A stretch of 10,996 bases of DNA, taken from assembly GCA_031293105.1 (NCBI GenBank), contig JAUMSA010000320.1, positions 1-10,996 of the forward strand. Direction: 5' to 3'. The position numbers and the translations under genes were made by a program. The stretch comes from Butyricicoccus sp. (lineage in GTDB: Bacteria > Bacillota > Clostridia > Oscillospirales > Butyricicoccaceae). Shown piece by piece: positions 1 through 6,125 of the stretch (position 1 is its first letter; each line of letters starts with the position of its first letter). The notes beneath the pieces are model-generated. The model did no database searches. It was not told the origin of the DNA and saw only the letters and a list, made by a program, of their open reading frames with translations.

Positions 1-394
1 ATTCCTCTTCATAGAACCAGCCCCTCGTGCCGCACAGGCCGATGTCTTCATAGACATAGCAGTTGTTGTGCAGAAATTCAATATTCTGAAAGCCGTTTTC
101 GTCGATAAACCGGCGCATTTTGGTCAGGGTGTTCCACCAAAGGTCATGATTGCCCTTGAGGATGATCTTGCGCCCGGGCAACCGGTTTAAATAGGCGAAG
201 TCTGCCTTGGACTCTTTGAAATCAATGCCCCAGGACACATCCCCGCCGATGACAACCGTATCTTCGGGTGCCACGACAGCCGACCAATGCGCCTGAATCT
301 TATCCATATAATCCTGCCAGCGGCCGCCAAAGATGTCCATGGGCTTGTCGACCGCACAGGCGAGGTGCAGATCAGCCAGGGTATAAAGCGCCAT
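1..394 (-). CDS. Metallophosphoesterase, predicted phosphohydrolase (3' end beyond window)
   Basis: The first 131 residues are visible and begin MALYTLADLHLA. The family uses two metal ions to hydrolyse phosphoesters. Three metal-binding blocks of the calcineurin-like fold can be read: D8-x-H10 (ADLHL), G51-D52 (GGDVSWG) and G81-N-H-D84 (GNHDLWW). The GGDVSWG and GNHDLWW forms resemble the bacterial predicted phosphohydrolases of the COG1768 type; the substrate cannot be read from the sequence. The ATG at 394 is preceded by GGAGG about 5 nt upstream. It lies 13 nt after the thrC stop, so this is the last visible gene of the lepB-led operon. No signal peptide is seen, so it is probably cytoplasmic. 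The C-terminal part, including the later histidine ligands, is outside the window. Confidence 0.88.
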   Translation of the reverse strand, partial: MALYTLADLHLACAVDKPMDIFGGRWQDYMDKIQAHWSAVVAPEDTVVIGGDVSWGIDFKESKADFAYLNRLPGRKIILKGNHDLWWNTLTKMRRFIDENGFQNIEFLHNNCYVYEDIGLCGTRGWFYEEE

Positions 395-407
395 ACCCGC
401 CTCCGAT

Positions 408-1901
408 TTACAGCTTCACCAACAGGTCAATGGTGTCCAGGATTTCTTCCTTGTCAACCACGCGGTCAAAGCGCGGCTGCTTGCCGGCCAAAGCGGCCAG
501 CGGCGCCGGAGCTTCAATGCCGGTCATCTGGCTGAGCACGTCTAACTGGGTCACGTCGTCGCGTTCGAGCTTGCCGCCCAGCGCTTCGACGACCGCACGG
601 CAGAATTTGAATGGGCTGGCCGTGGATGCAATCACGGTCGGCGTGGTATCCTGCGTCGTACGGCGGTAGTCTTCATATACACGAACCGCGACCGCTGTGT
701 GGGTATCGGCCAGATAATGCTCTTCGTCCCACAGCTTGCGGATGGTCTCAGCCGTCTTCACATCGTCGCAGTAACCGGCGTCAAAATCTGCCGCAATCTT
801 TTCAAACAACTCCTTGGGCAGCGCATACCGACCATCACGGCTAAGTTGCTCCATCAATTCGGATACGACCTTGTCATTCTGCCCAGAAATGTAGAACAGC
901 AAACGCTCCAAGTTGGAAGAAATCAGAATGTCCATCGACGGCGAATCGGTCGTATAGAACGGACGGTTGCGGTCATAGGTGCCCTGATTCTTGAAAAAGT
1001 CGGTCAGGACATTGTTGCGGTTGGACGCACAGATGAACTTATGCACCGGCAGACCCATCTGCTTGGCAAAGTAGCCAGCCAGGATGTTGCCGAAGTTGCC
1101 GGTCGGTACGCAGATGTTGATCTTATCACCCATCTGGATGGTGCCTGCATTGACCATATCGCAGTACGCCGACACATAGTATGCGATCTGCGGCGCCAGA
1201 CGGCCCCAGTTGATCGAGTTGGCCGACGAGAACATCAGGCCTTGCGCATCCATCTTTTCGGCAGTTGCTTTGTCGGTAAAGATGCGCTTGACCGCACTCT
1301 GTGCGTCGTCAAAGTTGCCGTGGAGGGCAACGACTTCGACGTTGTCACCCTTCTGGGTGGTCATTTGCAGCTTCTGCATCGGCGAAACGCCATCCACCGG
1401 GTAGTACACCATGATCTTGGTACCCGGCACATCGGCAAAGCCTTCGAGCGCTGCCTTGCCGGTGTCGCCCGAAGTAGCAACCAGGATGCAGGCCGTGCGG
1501 GTTTCACCGGTCTTTTTGAGCGATGCGGTCAGCAGATGGGGCAGCATTTGCAGCGCCATGTCCTTGAAAGCGCAGGTCGGGCCGTGCCACAGTTCCAGGA
1601 TGTGCTTGCCGTCCTTCAGGTCAACAACCGGCGCGGTATTCGAGCCGCCGAACTTTTCGTCGGCATAGGCCTTCTGCGTGAAATCCTGCAATTCCTCGGC
1701 CGTGAAATCGGTCAGGTACTTGCCCAGGATAAACGCCGCGCGCGCCTTGTAGTCCATGCCCAACAGGGCATCGAGATCGGCCTTGGTCAGGCTCGGAATC
1801 TCGGTCGGGCAAAACAGGCCGCCGTCGGGCGCAATGCCGGTCGCGATGGCTTTGGCCGCGCTCACGCGCAGGCCTGCGTTGCGAGTGCTTACGTAGTCCA
1901 T
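408..1901 (-). CDS. thrC: Threonine synthase
   Basis: This enzyme makes L-threonine and phosphate from O-phospho-L-homoserine, the last step of threonine biosynthesis, with pyridoxal phosphate (PLP). The protein is 497 residues, the long form of the family. The N-terminal domain carries YVSTRNAG and APDGGLFCP, the usual threonine-synthase N-terminus. The PLP lysine is K113 in HGPTCAFKDMALQ. The cofactor phosphate loop is ATSGDTGKAALEG near residues 142-155, and VPTGNFGNILAGYF follows later. The ATG at 1901 has GGAGG six bases upstream and fits the family N-terminus; a longer in-frame reading to 2138 runs into the dipeptidase gene and is not real. It lies 16 nt after the dipeptidase and 13 nt before the metallophosphoesterase, so it is co-transcribed with them. 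No other threonine-pathway gene (hom, thrB) is in the window. No T-box or leader is visible directly upstream, so any control is at the operon promoter. Confidence 0.97.
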   Translation of the reverse strand: MDYVSTRNAGLRVSAAKAIATGIAPDGGLFCPTEIPSLTKADLDALLGMDYKARAAFILGKYLTDFTAEELQDFTQKAYADEKFGGSNTAPVVDLKDGKHILELWHGPTCAFKDMALQMLPHLLTASLKKTGETRTACILVATSGDTGKAALEGFADVPGTKIMVYYPVDGVSPMQKLQMTTQKGDNVEVVALHGNFDDAQSAVKRIFTDKATAEKMDAQGLMFSSANSINWGRLAPQIAYYVSAYCDMVNAGTIQMGDKINICVPTGNFGNILAGYFAKQMGLPVHKFICASNRNNVLTDFFKNQGTYDRNRPFYTTDSPSMDILISSNLERLLFYISGQNDKVVSELMEQLSRDGRYALPKELFEKIAADFDAGYCDDVKTAETIRKLWDEEHYLADTHTAVAVRVYEDYRRTTQDTTPTVIASTASPFKFCRAVVEALGGKLERDDVTQLDVLSQMTGIEAPAPLAALAGKQPRFDRVVDKEEILDTIDLLVKL

Positions 1902-1917
1902 ATTTATCCTCCAATAT

Positions 1918-2880
1918 TTATAACATTCGATGAATATAAGCGTCCGCGTTGTCATAAAACAACGCGCGAACGGTGCTTTCCAAGTAATTGTGCCGCAGCA
2001 TTTGCTCGGCCAAGGCTTCCATGTGCCCGGCTGTGGCAATTTCGGCGGGCAGGCTGTCGCAGCCGTCAAAGTCACACCCAAGGGCCAGACAGCTTTCGCC
2101 GCCCTGCTCCATGAAATGCTCAATGTGCCGCAGAGCATCGGACAGAGTGCCGCGCGCGCCGTCCTCCCGCAGAAAGGCGCTGTACAGATTGATGCCGCAC
2201 AGGCCGCCCCGCCGGACGATCTCGGAAAATTGTAGGTCGGTCAGGTTGCGTAAGTGATGACACACCGCCCGGCTATTGGAATGACTCGCCACAAACGGTG
2301 CTTCGGTTTCCACGCACAAATCCCAGAATCCGCGCTCGGACAGATGGGACACATCCAAAATCACACCCCGCCGCACGAGGTCCTGCACCAGTGCCCGACC
2401 GCGTTCGGTCAGCCCGGCGTCGTTGTCGGCTGCCGCGCCGCAGGCATACATATTGCGATAGTTCCAGCTGAGCGTCACCAGCCGTACACCGGCATCGTAA
2501 GCCCGCTGGACATGTGCTTCGGTCGGCAGTAGTTCAGCCCCCTCGATGGACAGAAAGGCCGCCGCCTTACCTTTGGTGCAGGCAAGGTCAAATTCTTCGC
2601 TGTCAAAGCAAAGGGCCAGCCAGTCGGCGTTATCCCGAAATTGCTGTTTGGCTTCGCCCAGGAGCGCATCCAAGCGGTCTTCTTCGCGTAAATCAAACAG
2701 GGAGCGTGCCCGTTTTGCACCATCCGGTGACCGTGCGCCACAGAACAGCGCAAAAAACTGTGCATAATGATTGTACCCGGATACTTTGGCGCGGTCAATC
2801 ATCAAATCGTTTTCGCGCAGATTTTTTCCGGTTTCATAGCATTCGTACAGGGTATCGCAATGCAAATCAAAATACCGCAA
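1918..2880 (-). CDS. Membrane/renal-type dipeptidase, peptidase family M19
   Basis: Predicted zinc dipeptidase of 320 residues that cleaves dipeptides, in some family members including those with a D-residue. The di-zinc ligands expected for M19 are present: H7-x-D9 in FDLHCDT, E113 in SIEGAE, H179 in LDVSHLSERGFWD and H200 in VASHSNSR. The family also conserves RNLTD (from R211) and the GCDFDG block with D270/D272. Start: I chose TTG at 2880. It has GGAGG about 7 nt upstream, and the protein then begins just before FDLHCD, where the family begins. An in-frame ATG at 2991 would place more than 30 unrelated residues inside yraN. The gene begins 13 nt after yraN and ends 16 nt before thrC. No signal peptide or lipobox is seen, so it looks cytoplasmic and probably acts on imported or internal dipeptides. 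The exact substrate is unknown. Confidence 0.93.
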   Translation of the reverse strand: MRYFDLHCDTLYECYETGKNLRENDLMIDRAKVSGYNHYAQFFALFCGARSPDGAKRARSLFDLREEDRLDALLGEAKQQFRDNADWLALCFDSEEFDLACTKGKAAAFLSIEGAELLPTEAHVQRAYDAGVRLVTLSWNYRNMYACGAAADNDAGLTERGRALVQDLVRRGVILDVSHLSERGFWDLCVETEAPFVASHSNSRAVCHHLRNLTDLQFSEIVRRGGLCGINLYSAFLREDGARGTLSDALRHIEHFMEQGGESCLALGCDFDGCDSLPAEIATAGHMEALAEQMLRHNYLESTVRALFYDNADAYIHRML

Positions 2881-2893
2881 ACGGTTCCCTCCC

Positions 2894-3244
2894 TTATGCG
2901 TCGAACGCATTTTCCAAATAGCGGATGGTAGGCGGTGCTTCCCGCCCGGCCAGCAAGATCTCCACCACGTCAAACCGCGGCTGTCCGGCATCCGGATGCT
3001 CCGCCAACCAAGCTTCGGCCGCTAAAATCAGCTTTTGCTGCTTGGCATGGGTCACCGCCTCGCGCGGCAGGCCGAACCGCGCATTTTTACGCAGTTTGAC
3101 CTCCACAAAGGCCACAAACCCATCCTTGCAGGCAATGATGTCGATTTCTCCATACCGCGTGCGGAAATTGCGCGCCTCAATCCTATATCCATGTGCCGCT
3201 AAGTAATTCGCCGCAAGGTCTTCCCCGAGTTGGCCGCGGTTCAT
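2894..3244 (-). CDS. yraN: UPF0102 family endonuclease-like protein YraN
   Basis: A 116-residue protein of the YraN/UPF0102 family, which has a restriction-endonuclease-like fold (as in Holliday-junction resolvases); its cellular role is not established. Family motifs are plain: GQLGEDLAANYL at the N-terminus, then RTRYGEIDIIA and FVEVKLRK, which hold the E/D and E-x-K residues expected of the nuclease-like core. Length is normal. The start codon overlaps the rnhB stop (ATGA at 3241-3244), so translation is probably coupled to rnhB. The pairing rnhB-yraN is common in Firmicutes and supports the call. The dipeptidase ribosome binding site lies at and just after its stop codon. Confidence 0.95.
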   Translation of the reverse strand: MNRGQLGEDLAANYLAAHGYRIEARNFRTRYGEIDIIACKDGFVAFVEVKLRKNARFGLPREAVTHAKQQKLILAAEAWLAEHPDAGQPRFDVVEILLAGREAPPTIRYLENAFDA

Positions 3245-3861
3245 GGCCGCGCCTCGGGATGTTTGTCGTAAAATTTCTTCAAAAAGGTCATACGGTGGAT
3301 GGGGCTGGGACCACGCTCCAAAATGGCTTGATAGTGCGCCTTGGTGCCGTAGCCCTTGTGTTTGGCAAACCCGTAAGCAGGATAGAGAGCATCCTGCTCG
3401 AGCATCAGTCGGTCACGGGTAACTTTGGCCAAAATGGAGGCCGCGGCAATGGACGGGCTTTTCGCGTCCCCGCCGACCACGCACTGGTGCGGAATGGCCA
3501 GCCCTTTGGAACGGTTGCCATCCACGAGGGCAAAATCGGCTGCCGGATGCAGGCCTTCGACTGCACGCTGCATCGCCAGATAGGTCGCTTCTAATATATT
3601 GATGCGGTCGATGGTTTCATGATCGACCAGCGCAATGGCATAGACCAGCGCCTGCTCCTGAATGATATCAAAAAGCTGCTCCCGCTTTTTTTCGGTCAGC
3701 TTTTTGGAGTCGTTTAAACCTTCGATCGTGCAGCCAAACGGCAGAATCACCGCCGCCGCGCACACCGGCCCGGCCAGCGGCCCACGGCCGGCCTCATCGA
3801 TGCCACAGATGGCCCGAAAGCCCTGCTCAGCGGCTGCGGCCTCAATCGTCCAGTCCAGCAT
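3241..3861 (-). CDS. rnhB: Ribonuclease HII
   Basis: Ribonuclease HII cuts the RNA strand of RNA-DNA hybrids and removes misincorporated ribonucleotides and primers in the cytoplasm. The 206-residue protein has the full set of family blocks: GIDEAGRGPLAGP with the acidic D-E pair, LNDSKKLT, ALVDGN with the third acidic residue, GGDAKSPSIAAASILAKV, and the C-terminal YGFAKHKGYGT. The start is uncertain by two codons: ATG at 3861 has GGAGG nine bases upstream, ATG at 3867 only three. I prefer 3861. A longer in-frame reading to 3921 has no ribosome binding site and adds non-family residues. The gene overlaps the end of rbgA by 20 nt and the start of yraN by 4 nt, so it is surely in one mRNA with both. 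Confidence 0.96.
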   Translation of the reverse strand: MLDWTIEAAAAEQGFRAICGIDEAGRGPLAGPVCAAAVILPFGCTIEGLNDSKKLTEKKREQLFDIIQEQALVYAIALVDHETIDRINILEATYLAMQRAVEGLHPAADFALVDGNRSKGLAIPHQCVVGGDAKSPSIAAASILAKVTRDRLMLEQDALYPAYGFAKHKGYGTKAHYQAILERGPSPIHRMTFLKKFYDKHPEARP

Positions 3862-4732
3862 CGGCATAGTCCTCCGGGGTTTCCACCGTGATACGGCCGA
3901 GCACGCCGCCGCGGTATTCATCTAATAGGATACGCGCCATGCGCTCGGTGTCGATCTCGCCGCCGCGCAGCAAGAAGCCACGGTTCTTTCCTGCCTGCTC
4001 AAGCAGCGAAAAGCCGAGGAAATCGACTTCTTCCATCTCGTCCGGCAAGGTCAATTTATAGCGGGTTGCAATCGCCTCAGGCGCACGGGCCGCCAAAATC
4101 TCCATGAGCTTGCATGCCAGGGTTTCCACATCCAAAATATCGTCTTTGACCGCGCCCGTGGATGCGAGCAGCAGACCGGTGCGCTCATCGTCAAACTTGG
4201 GCCATAGGATGCCCGGCGTATCGAGCAGATCGATGCCGTCCCCGACCCGGAACCACTGGCTTCCGCGGGTAACGCCCGGCTTATCGGCCGCCTTGGCCGA
4301 TTTGCGCCCCAAAATGCGGTTGATGAAGGTCGATTTGCCGACGTTCGGAATGCCGACGATCATCACGCGCACTGCGCGGCCGGTCTGCCCTTTTTCGTTC
4401 CACTGGGCGATCTTGTCGGCCAGCACTTCGCGCACGGCCGCTGCAAACCGGTCGGTCCCCTTGCCATGCTGGCTGTCGGTTTCGAGCACCGCCCAGCCCT
4501 TTTGCCGGAAGAAAGCCGCCCAACGGCGGGTCTGTTCCGGGTCGGCCAAGTCGGTACGGTTTAAGATCATCATACGCGGCTTGGTGCCTGCAATCTCATC
4601 CATATCCGGATTGCGGGACACCTGCGGGATGCGGGCATCCACCACTTCACAAACCAAATCGATATTTTTCAGGTTTTCGAGCATCTGGCGCCGGGTTTTC
4701 GCCATGTGCCCAGGATACCATTGAATGTTCAT
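3842..4732 (-). CDS. rbgA: Ribosome biogenesis GTPase RbgA (YlqF)
   Basis: Circularly permuted GTPase needed for late assembly of the 50S subunit in Firmicutes; it binds the pre-50S particle and leaves after GTP hydrolysis. The 296 residues begin with the hallmark IQWYPGHMAKTRR. The permuted motif order is visible: G4 as LNRTDLAD (R where NKxD is usual), then the G5-like DSQHGKGT, then the P-loop GIPNVGKSTF, GVTRG (G2) and DTPGILWP (G3). A C-terminal helical RNA-binding domain follows, carrying LGFSLLEQAG and DEYRGG. The start codon overlaps the lepB stop as ATGA, with GGAGG nine bases upstream inside lepB. The neighbours lepB upstream and rnhB downstream are the conserved Firmicutes arrangement, also next to rplS, another late 50S component. 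Confidence 0.97.
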   Translation of the reverse strand: MNIQWYPGHMAKTRRQMLENLKNIDLVCEVVDARIPQVSRNPDMDEIAGTKPRMMILNRTDLADPEQTRRWAAFFRQKGWAVLETDSQHGKGTDRFAAAVREVLADKIAQWNEKGQTGRAVRVMIVGIPNVGKSTFINRILGRKSAKAADKPGVTRGSQWFRVGDGIDLLDTPGILWPKFDDERTGLLLASTGAVKDDILDVETLACKLMEILAARAPEAIATRYKLTLPDEMEEVDFLGFSLLEQAGKNRGFLLRGGEIDTERMARILLDEYRGGVLGRITVETPEDYADAGLDD

Positions 4733-5307
4733 TCTGTTTTTCCTCCGAAGTTTTCGGGCGGCCAGACCACAGCCATCACATGGCCGATGATATAGCGTTC
4801 GTCCACCATGCCCAGATCGGGCGAACGGCTGTCGGTCGATGCGTTGCGGTTATCGCCCATGACAAATACGCAGCCTTCGGGGACGGTCTGCGGGAACTCC
4901 ATGCCCTCGAAATCCATGGGCAGTTCAAAATCGTTGGTATAGTCCTCCTGCAATTCTTCGCCGTTGATATAGACCTTGCCGAGCGCAAAATCGATGTTGA
5001 TTTCATCGCCTTCGGTGGCAATGATGCGCTTGACGATCGGGCCATGCATGAAGCTTTCCTTATTCAGAACCACGATATCGCCCTTAGCCGGGTCATACCC
5101 CAAATTGCTGACAACCATCACATCTTTATCGTGGAGCGTCGGGTACATCGAACTGCCGTCCACTCCAATCAAACGTACAACAAACGTAAAAAGCAATACA
5201 ATGAAGATCAGGGAGATGATGAGCGCTTCGCCCCAATCGTAAAAGCTGCTCTGAAAACGCCCCTTTTTTGGTTCGATTTCCTCTTCAAAGGGTTGGCGTT
5301 CTTCCAT
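4729..5307 (-). CDS. lepB: Type I signal peptidase
   Basis: Membrane-bound serine/lysine protease that removes signal peptides from secreted proteins on the outer face of the membrane. The 192-residue protein has a short acidic/basic cytoplasmic N-terminus, one membrane segment at about residues 28-48, then the catalytic domain. Catalytic S53 is in GSSMYPTL, the general-base K93 in VKRIIATEGD, and the box E motif MGDNRNASTDSR lies at 150-161. Single-spanning size and motif spacing fit the Gram-positive type. Start: ATG at 5307 has GGAGG nine bases upstream; an ATG three codons earlier abuts the GGAGG and cannot use it. It is the first gene of a long operon with its own promoter at 5347-5375. 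It is separated from rplS by a strong terminator. Confidence 0.96.
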   Translation of the reverse strand: MEERQPFEEEIEPKKGRFQSSFYDWGEALIISLIFIVLLFTFVVRLIGVDGSSMYPTLHDKDVMVVSNLGYDPAKGDIVVLNKESFMHGPIVKRIIATEGDEINIDFALGKVYINGEELQEDYTNDFELPMDFEGMEFPQTVPEGCVFVMGDNRNASTDSRSPDLGMVDERYIIGHVMAVVWPPENFGGKTE

Positions 5308-5346
5308 GTTCTGCATCCTCCATCTCAAAATTTAATAGACCTTTTT

Positions 5347-5375
5347 ATCATACCTTCTCCTGAAAGTTTAAGCAA
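5347..5375 (-). promoter_or_regulatory. Sigma-A type promoter of the lepB operon
   Basis: Read on the minus strand, TTGCTT (5370-5375) and TATGAT (5347-5352) are separated by exactly 17 bases. The start of transcription would fall near 5340, leaving a leader of about 33 nt before the lepB ATG. It lies just downstream of the rplS terminator, so it explains separate expression of the seven-gene unit. The call rests on box match and position only. Confidence 0.75.
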
Positions 5376-5431
5376 GCTGCGATTCGCACAGCATCCAGCT
5401 TTTCTTACTGCATGGCCTTATATTTTTCCAC

Positions 5432-5469
5432 AAAAAAAGAGAAAGAGGGAAACCGAAGCTCCCCTCTTT
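5432..5469 (-). terminator. Intrinsic terminator of rplS
   Basis: On the minus strand the arms at 5442-5469 form a 12-bp stem (8 Watson-Crick pairs, then G-U, A-U, G-U and C-G) closed by a UUCG tetraloop in the stable C(UUCG)G context. It is followed by a U-rich tract (5432-5441). It starts 12 nt past the rplS stop codon. A T-run on the plus side (5467-5472) would also allow it to work against plus-strand transcripts. Confidence 0.92.
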
Positions 5470-5481
5470 TTTGTCCCTTTT

Positions 5482-5823
5482 TTAGACCTTTTCGACGACC
5501 TTGGCAGCCTTGCCTACGCGACCGCGCAGGTAGTACAGCTTCGCGCGGCGTACCTTACCGTTACGGATGACTTCGAACTTGGCAACGTTCGGAGAGTGTA
5601 CCGGGAAGGTCTTTTCCACGCCTACGCCATAAGAAATACGGCGAACGGTGACGGTCTTGTTGATGCCCGCGTGCTTCATAGCAATGATGGTGCCTTCAAA
5701 CACCTGGATACGCTCGCGGTTGCCCTCCTTGATCTTGTTGTGTACCTTTACGGTATCACCGATCTTGAGTTCGGGCAGGTCGTTCTTGAGCTGCTGCTCA
5801 GACAGAATCTTGACTAAATCCAT
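5482..5823 (-). CDS. rplS: 50S ribosomal protein L19
   Basis: Ribosomal protein bL19, which lies at the interface between the 30S and 50S subunits. The 113-residue product has the usual length and sequence: PELKIGDTVKVHNKIKEGNR, the block ERIQVFEGTIIA, VRRISYGVGVEKTFP and RRAKLYYLRGR. The ATG at 5823 is preceded by AAGGA at a slightly long spacing. It is a single-gene unit with promoter, structured leader and terminator of its own. It sits upstream of lepB-rbgA, a frequent Firmicutes order. Regulation is likely through the leader at 5824-5917. Confidence 0.98.
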   Translation of the reverse strand: MDLVKILSEQQLKNDLPELKIGDTVKVHNKIKEGNRERIQVFEGTIIAMKHAGINKTVTVRRISYGVGVEKTFPVHSPNVAKFEVIRNGKVRRAKLYYLRGRVGKAAKVVEKV

Positions 5824-5917
5824 TTTTTCAGTCTTCCTTTCATCCTAGACATTCGTGCCGTATCATTCCCATTAAGGCCAGTGTTGGGCCGGTAAGCAGA
5901 GGAATGCCCGTTATCGG
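5824..5917 (-). promoter_or_regulatory. Probable L19 ribosomal-protein leader (5' UTR of rplS)
   Basis: The untranslated leader of rplS is about 94 nt from the predicted start of transcription. Read on the minus strand it holds an outer stem CAUUCC/GGAAUG (plus-strand arms at 5901-5906 and 5864-5869). An inner GGCC/GGCC stem (5887-5890 and 5876-5879) encloses a 7-nt loop. The conserved-looking single-stranded stretch UCUGCUUA lies between outer and inner stems. Position directly before rplS, size and shape match the L19 leader RNA known in Firmicutes, thought to bind L19 and repress its own gene. I recognise it by context and shape; a covariance search was not possible. Confidence 0.65.
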
Positions 5918-5923
5918 TTTTTA

Positions 5924-5952
5924 ATTGTATCATATTCCGCACATGGACGCAA
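5924..5952 (-). promoter_or_regulatory. Sigma-A type promoter of rplS
   Basis: On the minus strand TTGCGT (5947-5952) and TACAAT (5924-5929) are separated by 17 bases. The -10 box is preceded by TGA, giving an extended -10 (TG-n). This strong combination suits a ribosomal-protein gene. Transcription would start near 5917. Confidence 0.78.
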
Positions 5953-6030
5953 GCATTATTTTCCGTATTCTGCGCTTTTCCCCGAAATCAGCAGGTTGCC
6001 AAAGAACTTCGTTTTGTTTCCCTTCTGTTG

Positions 6031-6059
6031 TTGTTATTTCCTACAAAAACGATTATACT
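6031..6059 (+). promoter_or_regulatory. Sigma-A type promoter of the amylase-ytaF block
   Basis: TTGTTA (6031-6036) and TATACT (6054-6059) are separated by exactly 17 bases. The predicted start is near 6066, giving a leader of about 60 nt before the ATG. The -35 boxes of this promoter and the rplS promoter face away from each other and are about 78 nt apart. Confidence 0.72.
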
Positions 6060-6125
6060 AATGTATGGCAGTTTTCGACTGACCTATCCCCCGATCCCAT
6101 CGATCGCATTGAAGGAGTGATCCCT

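Larger units (their letters stand above)
5824..6125. other. Divergent intergenic region between rplS and the amylase gene
   Basis: The only stretch of about 300 bases without a gene. It holds the rplS leader and promoter on the minus strand and the amylase promoter and ribosome binding site on the plus strand, so nearly all of it is accounted for. The central part, about 5953-6030, is pyrimidine-rich on the plus strand and holds no coding frame with a ribosome binding site. An in-frame upstream ATG at 5925 for the amylase lies before the promoter and is not used. Confidence 0.8.

Noticed and set aside
699..2114. 471-codon open frame on the plus strand opposite thrC
   Set aside because: Pure antisense shadow of a clear threonine synthase; no ribosome binding site, no recognisable domain, and it runs through thrC into the dipeptidase 3' end.
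4780..5817. 345-codon plus-strand frame opposite lepB and rplS
   Set aside because: It spans two real genes, a terminator and a promoter on the other strand, and its product has no family features.
6045..6075. Inverted repeat AAAAC...GTTTT flanking the amylase -10 box as an operator
   Set aside because: Only five pairs with 20 bases between; expected by chance in an AT-rich promoter.
5925..6125. Upstream in-frame extension of the amylase
   Set aside because: It would start before the predicted promoter, lacks a ribosome binding site and adds non-family residues.
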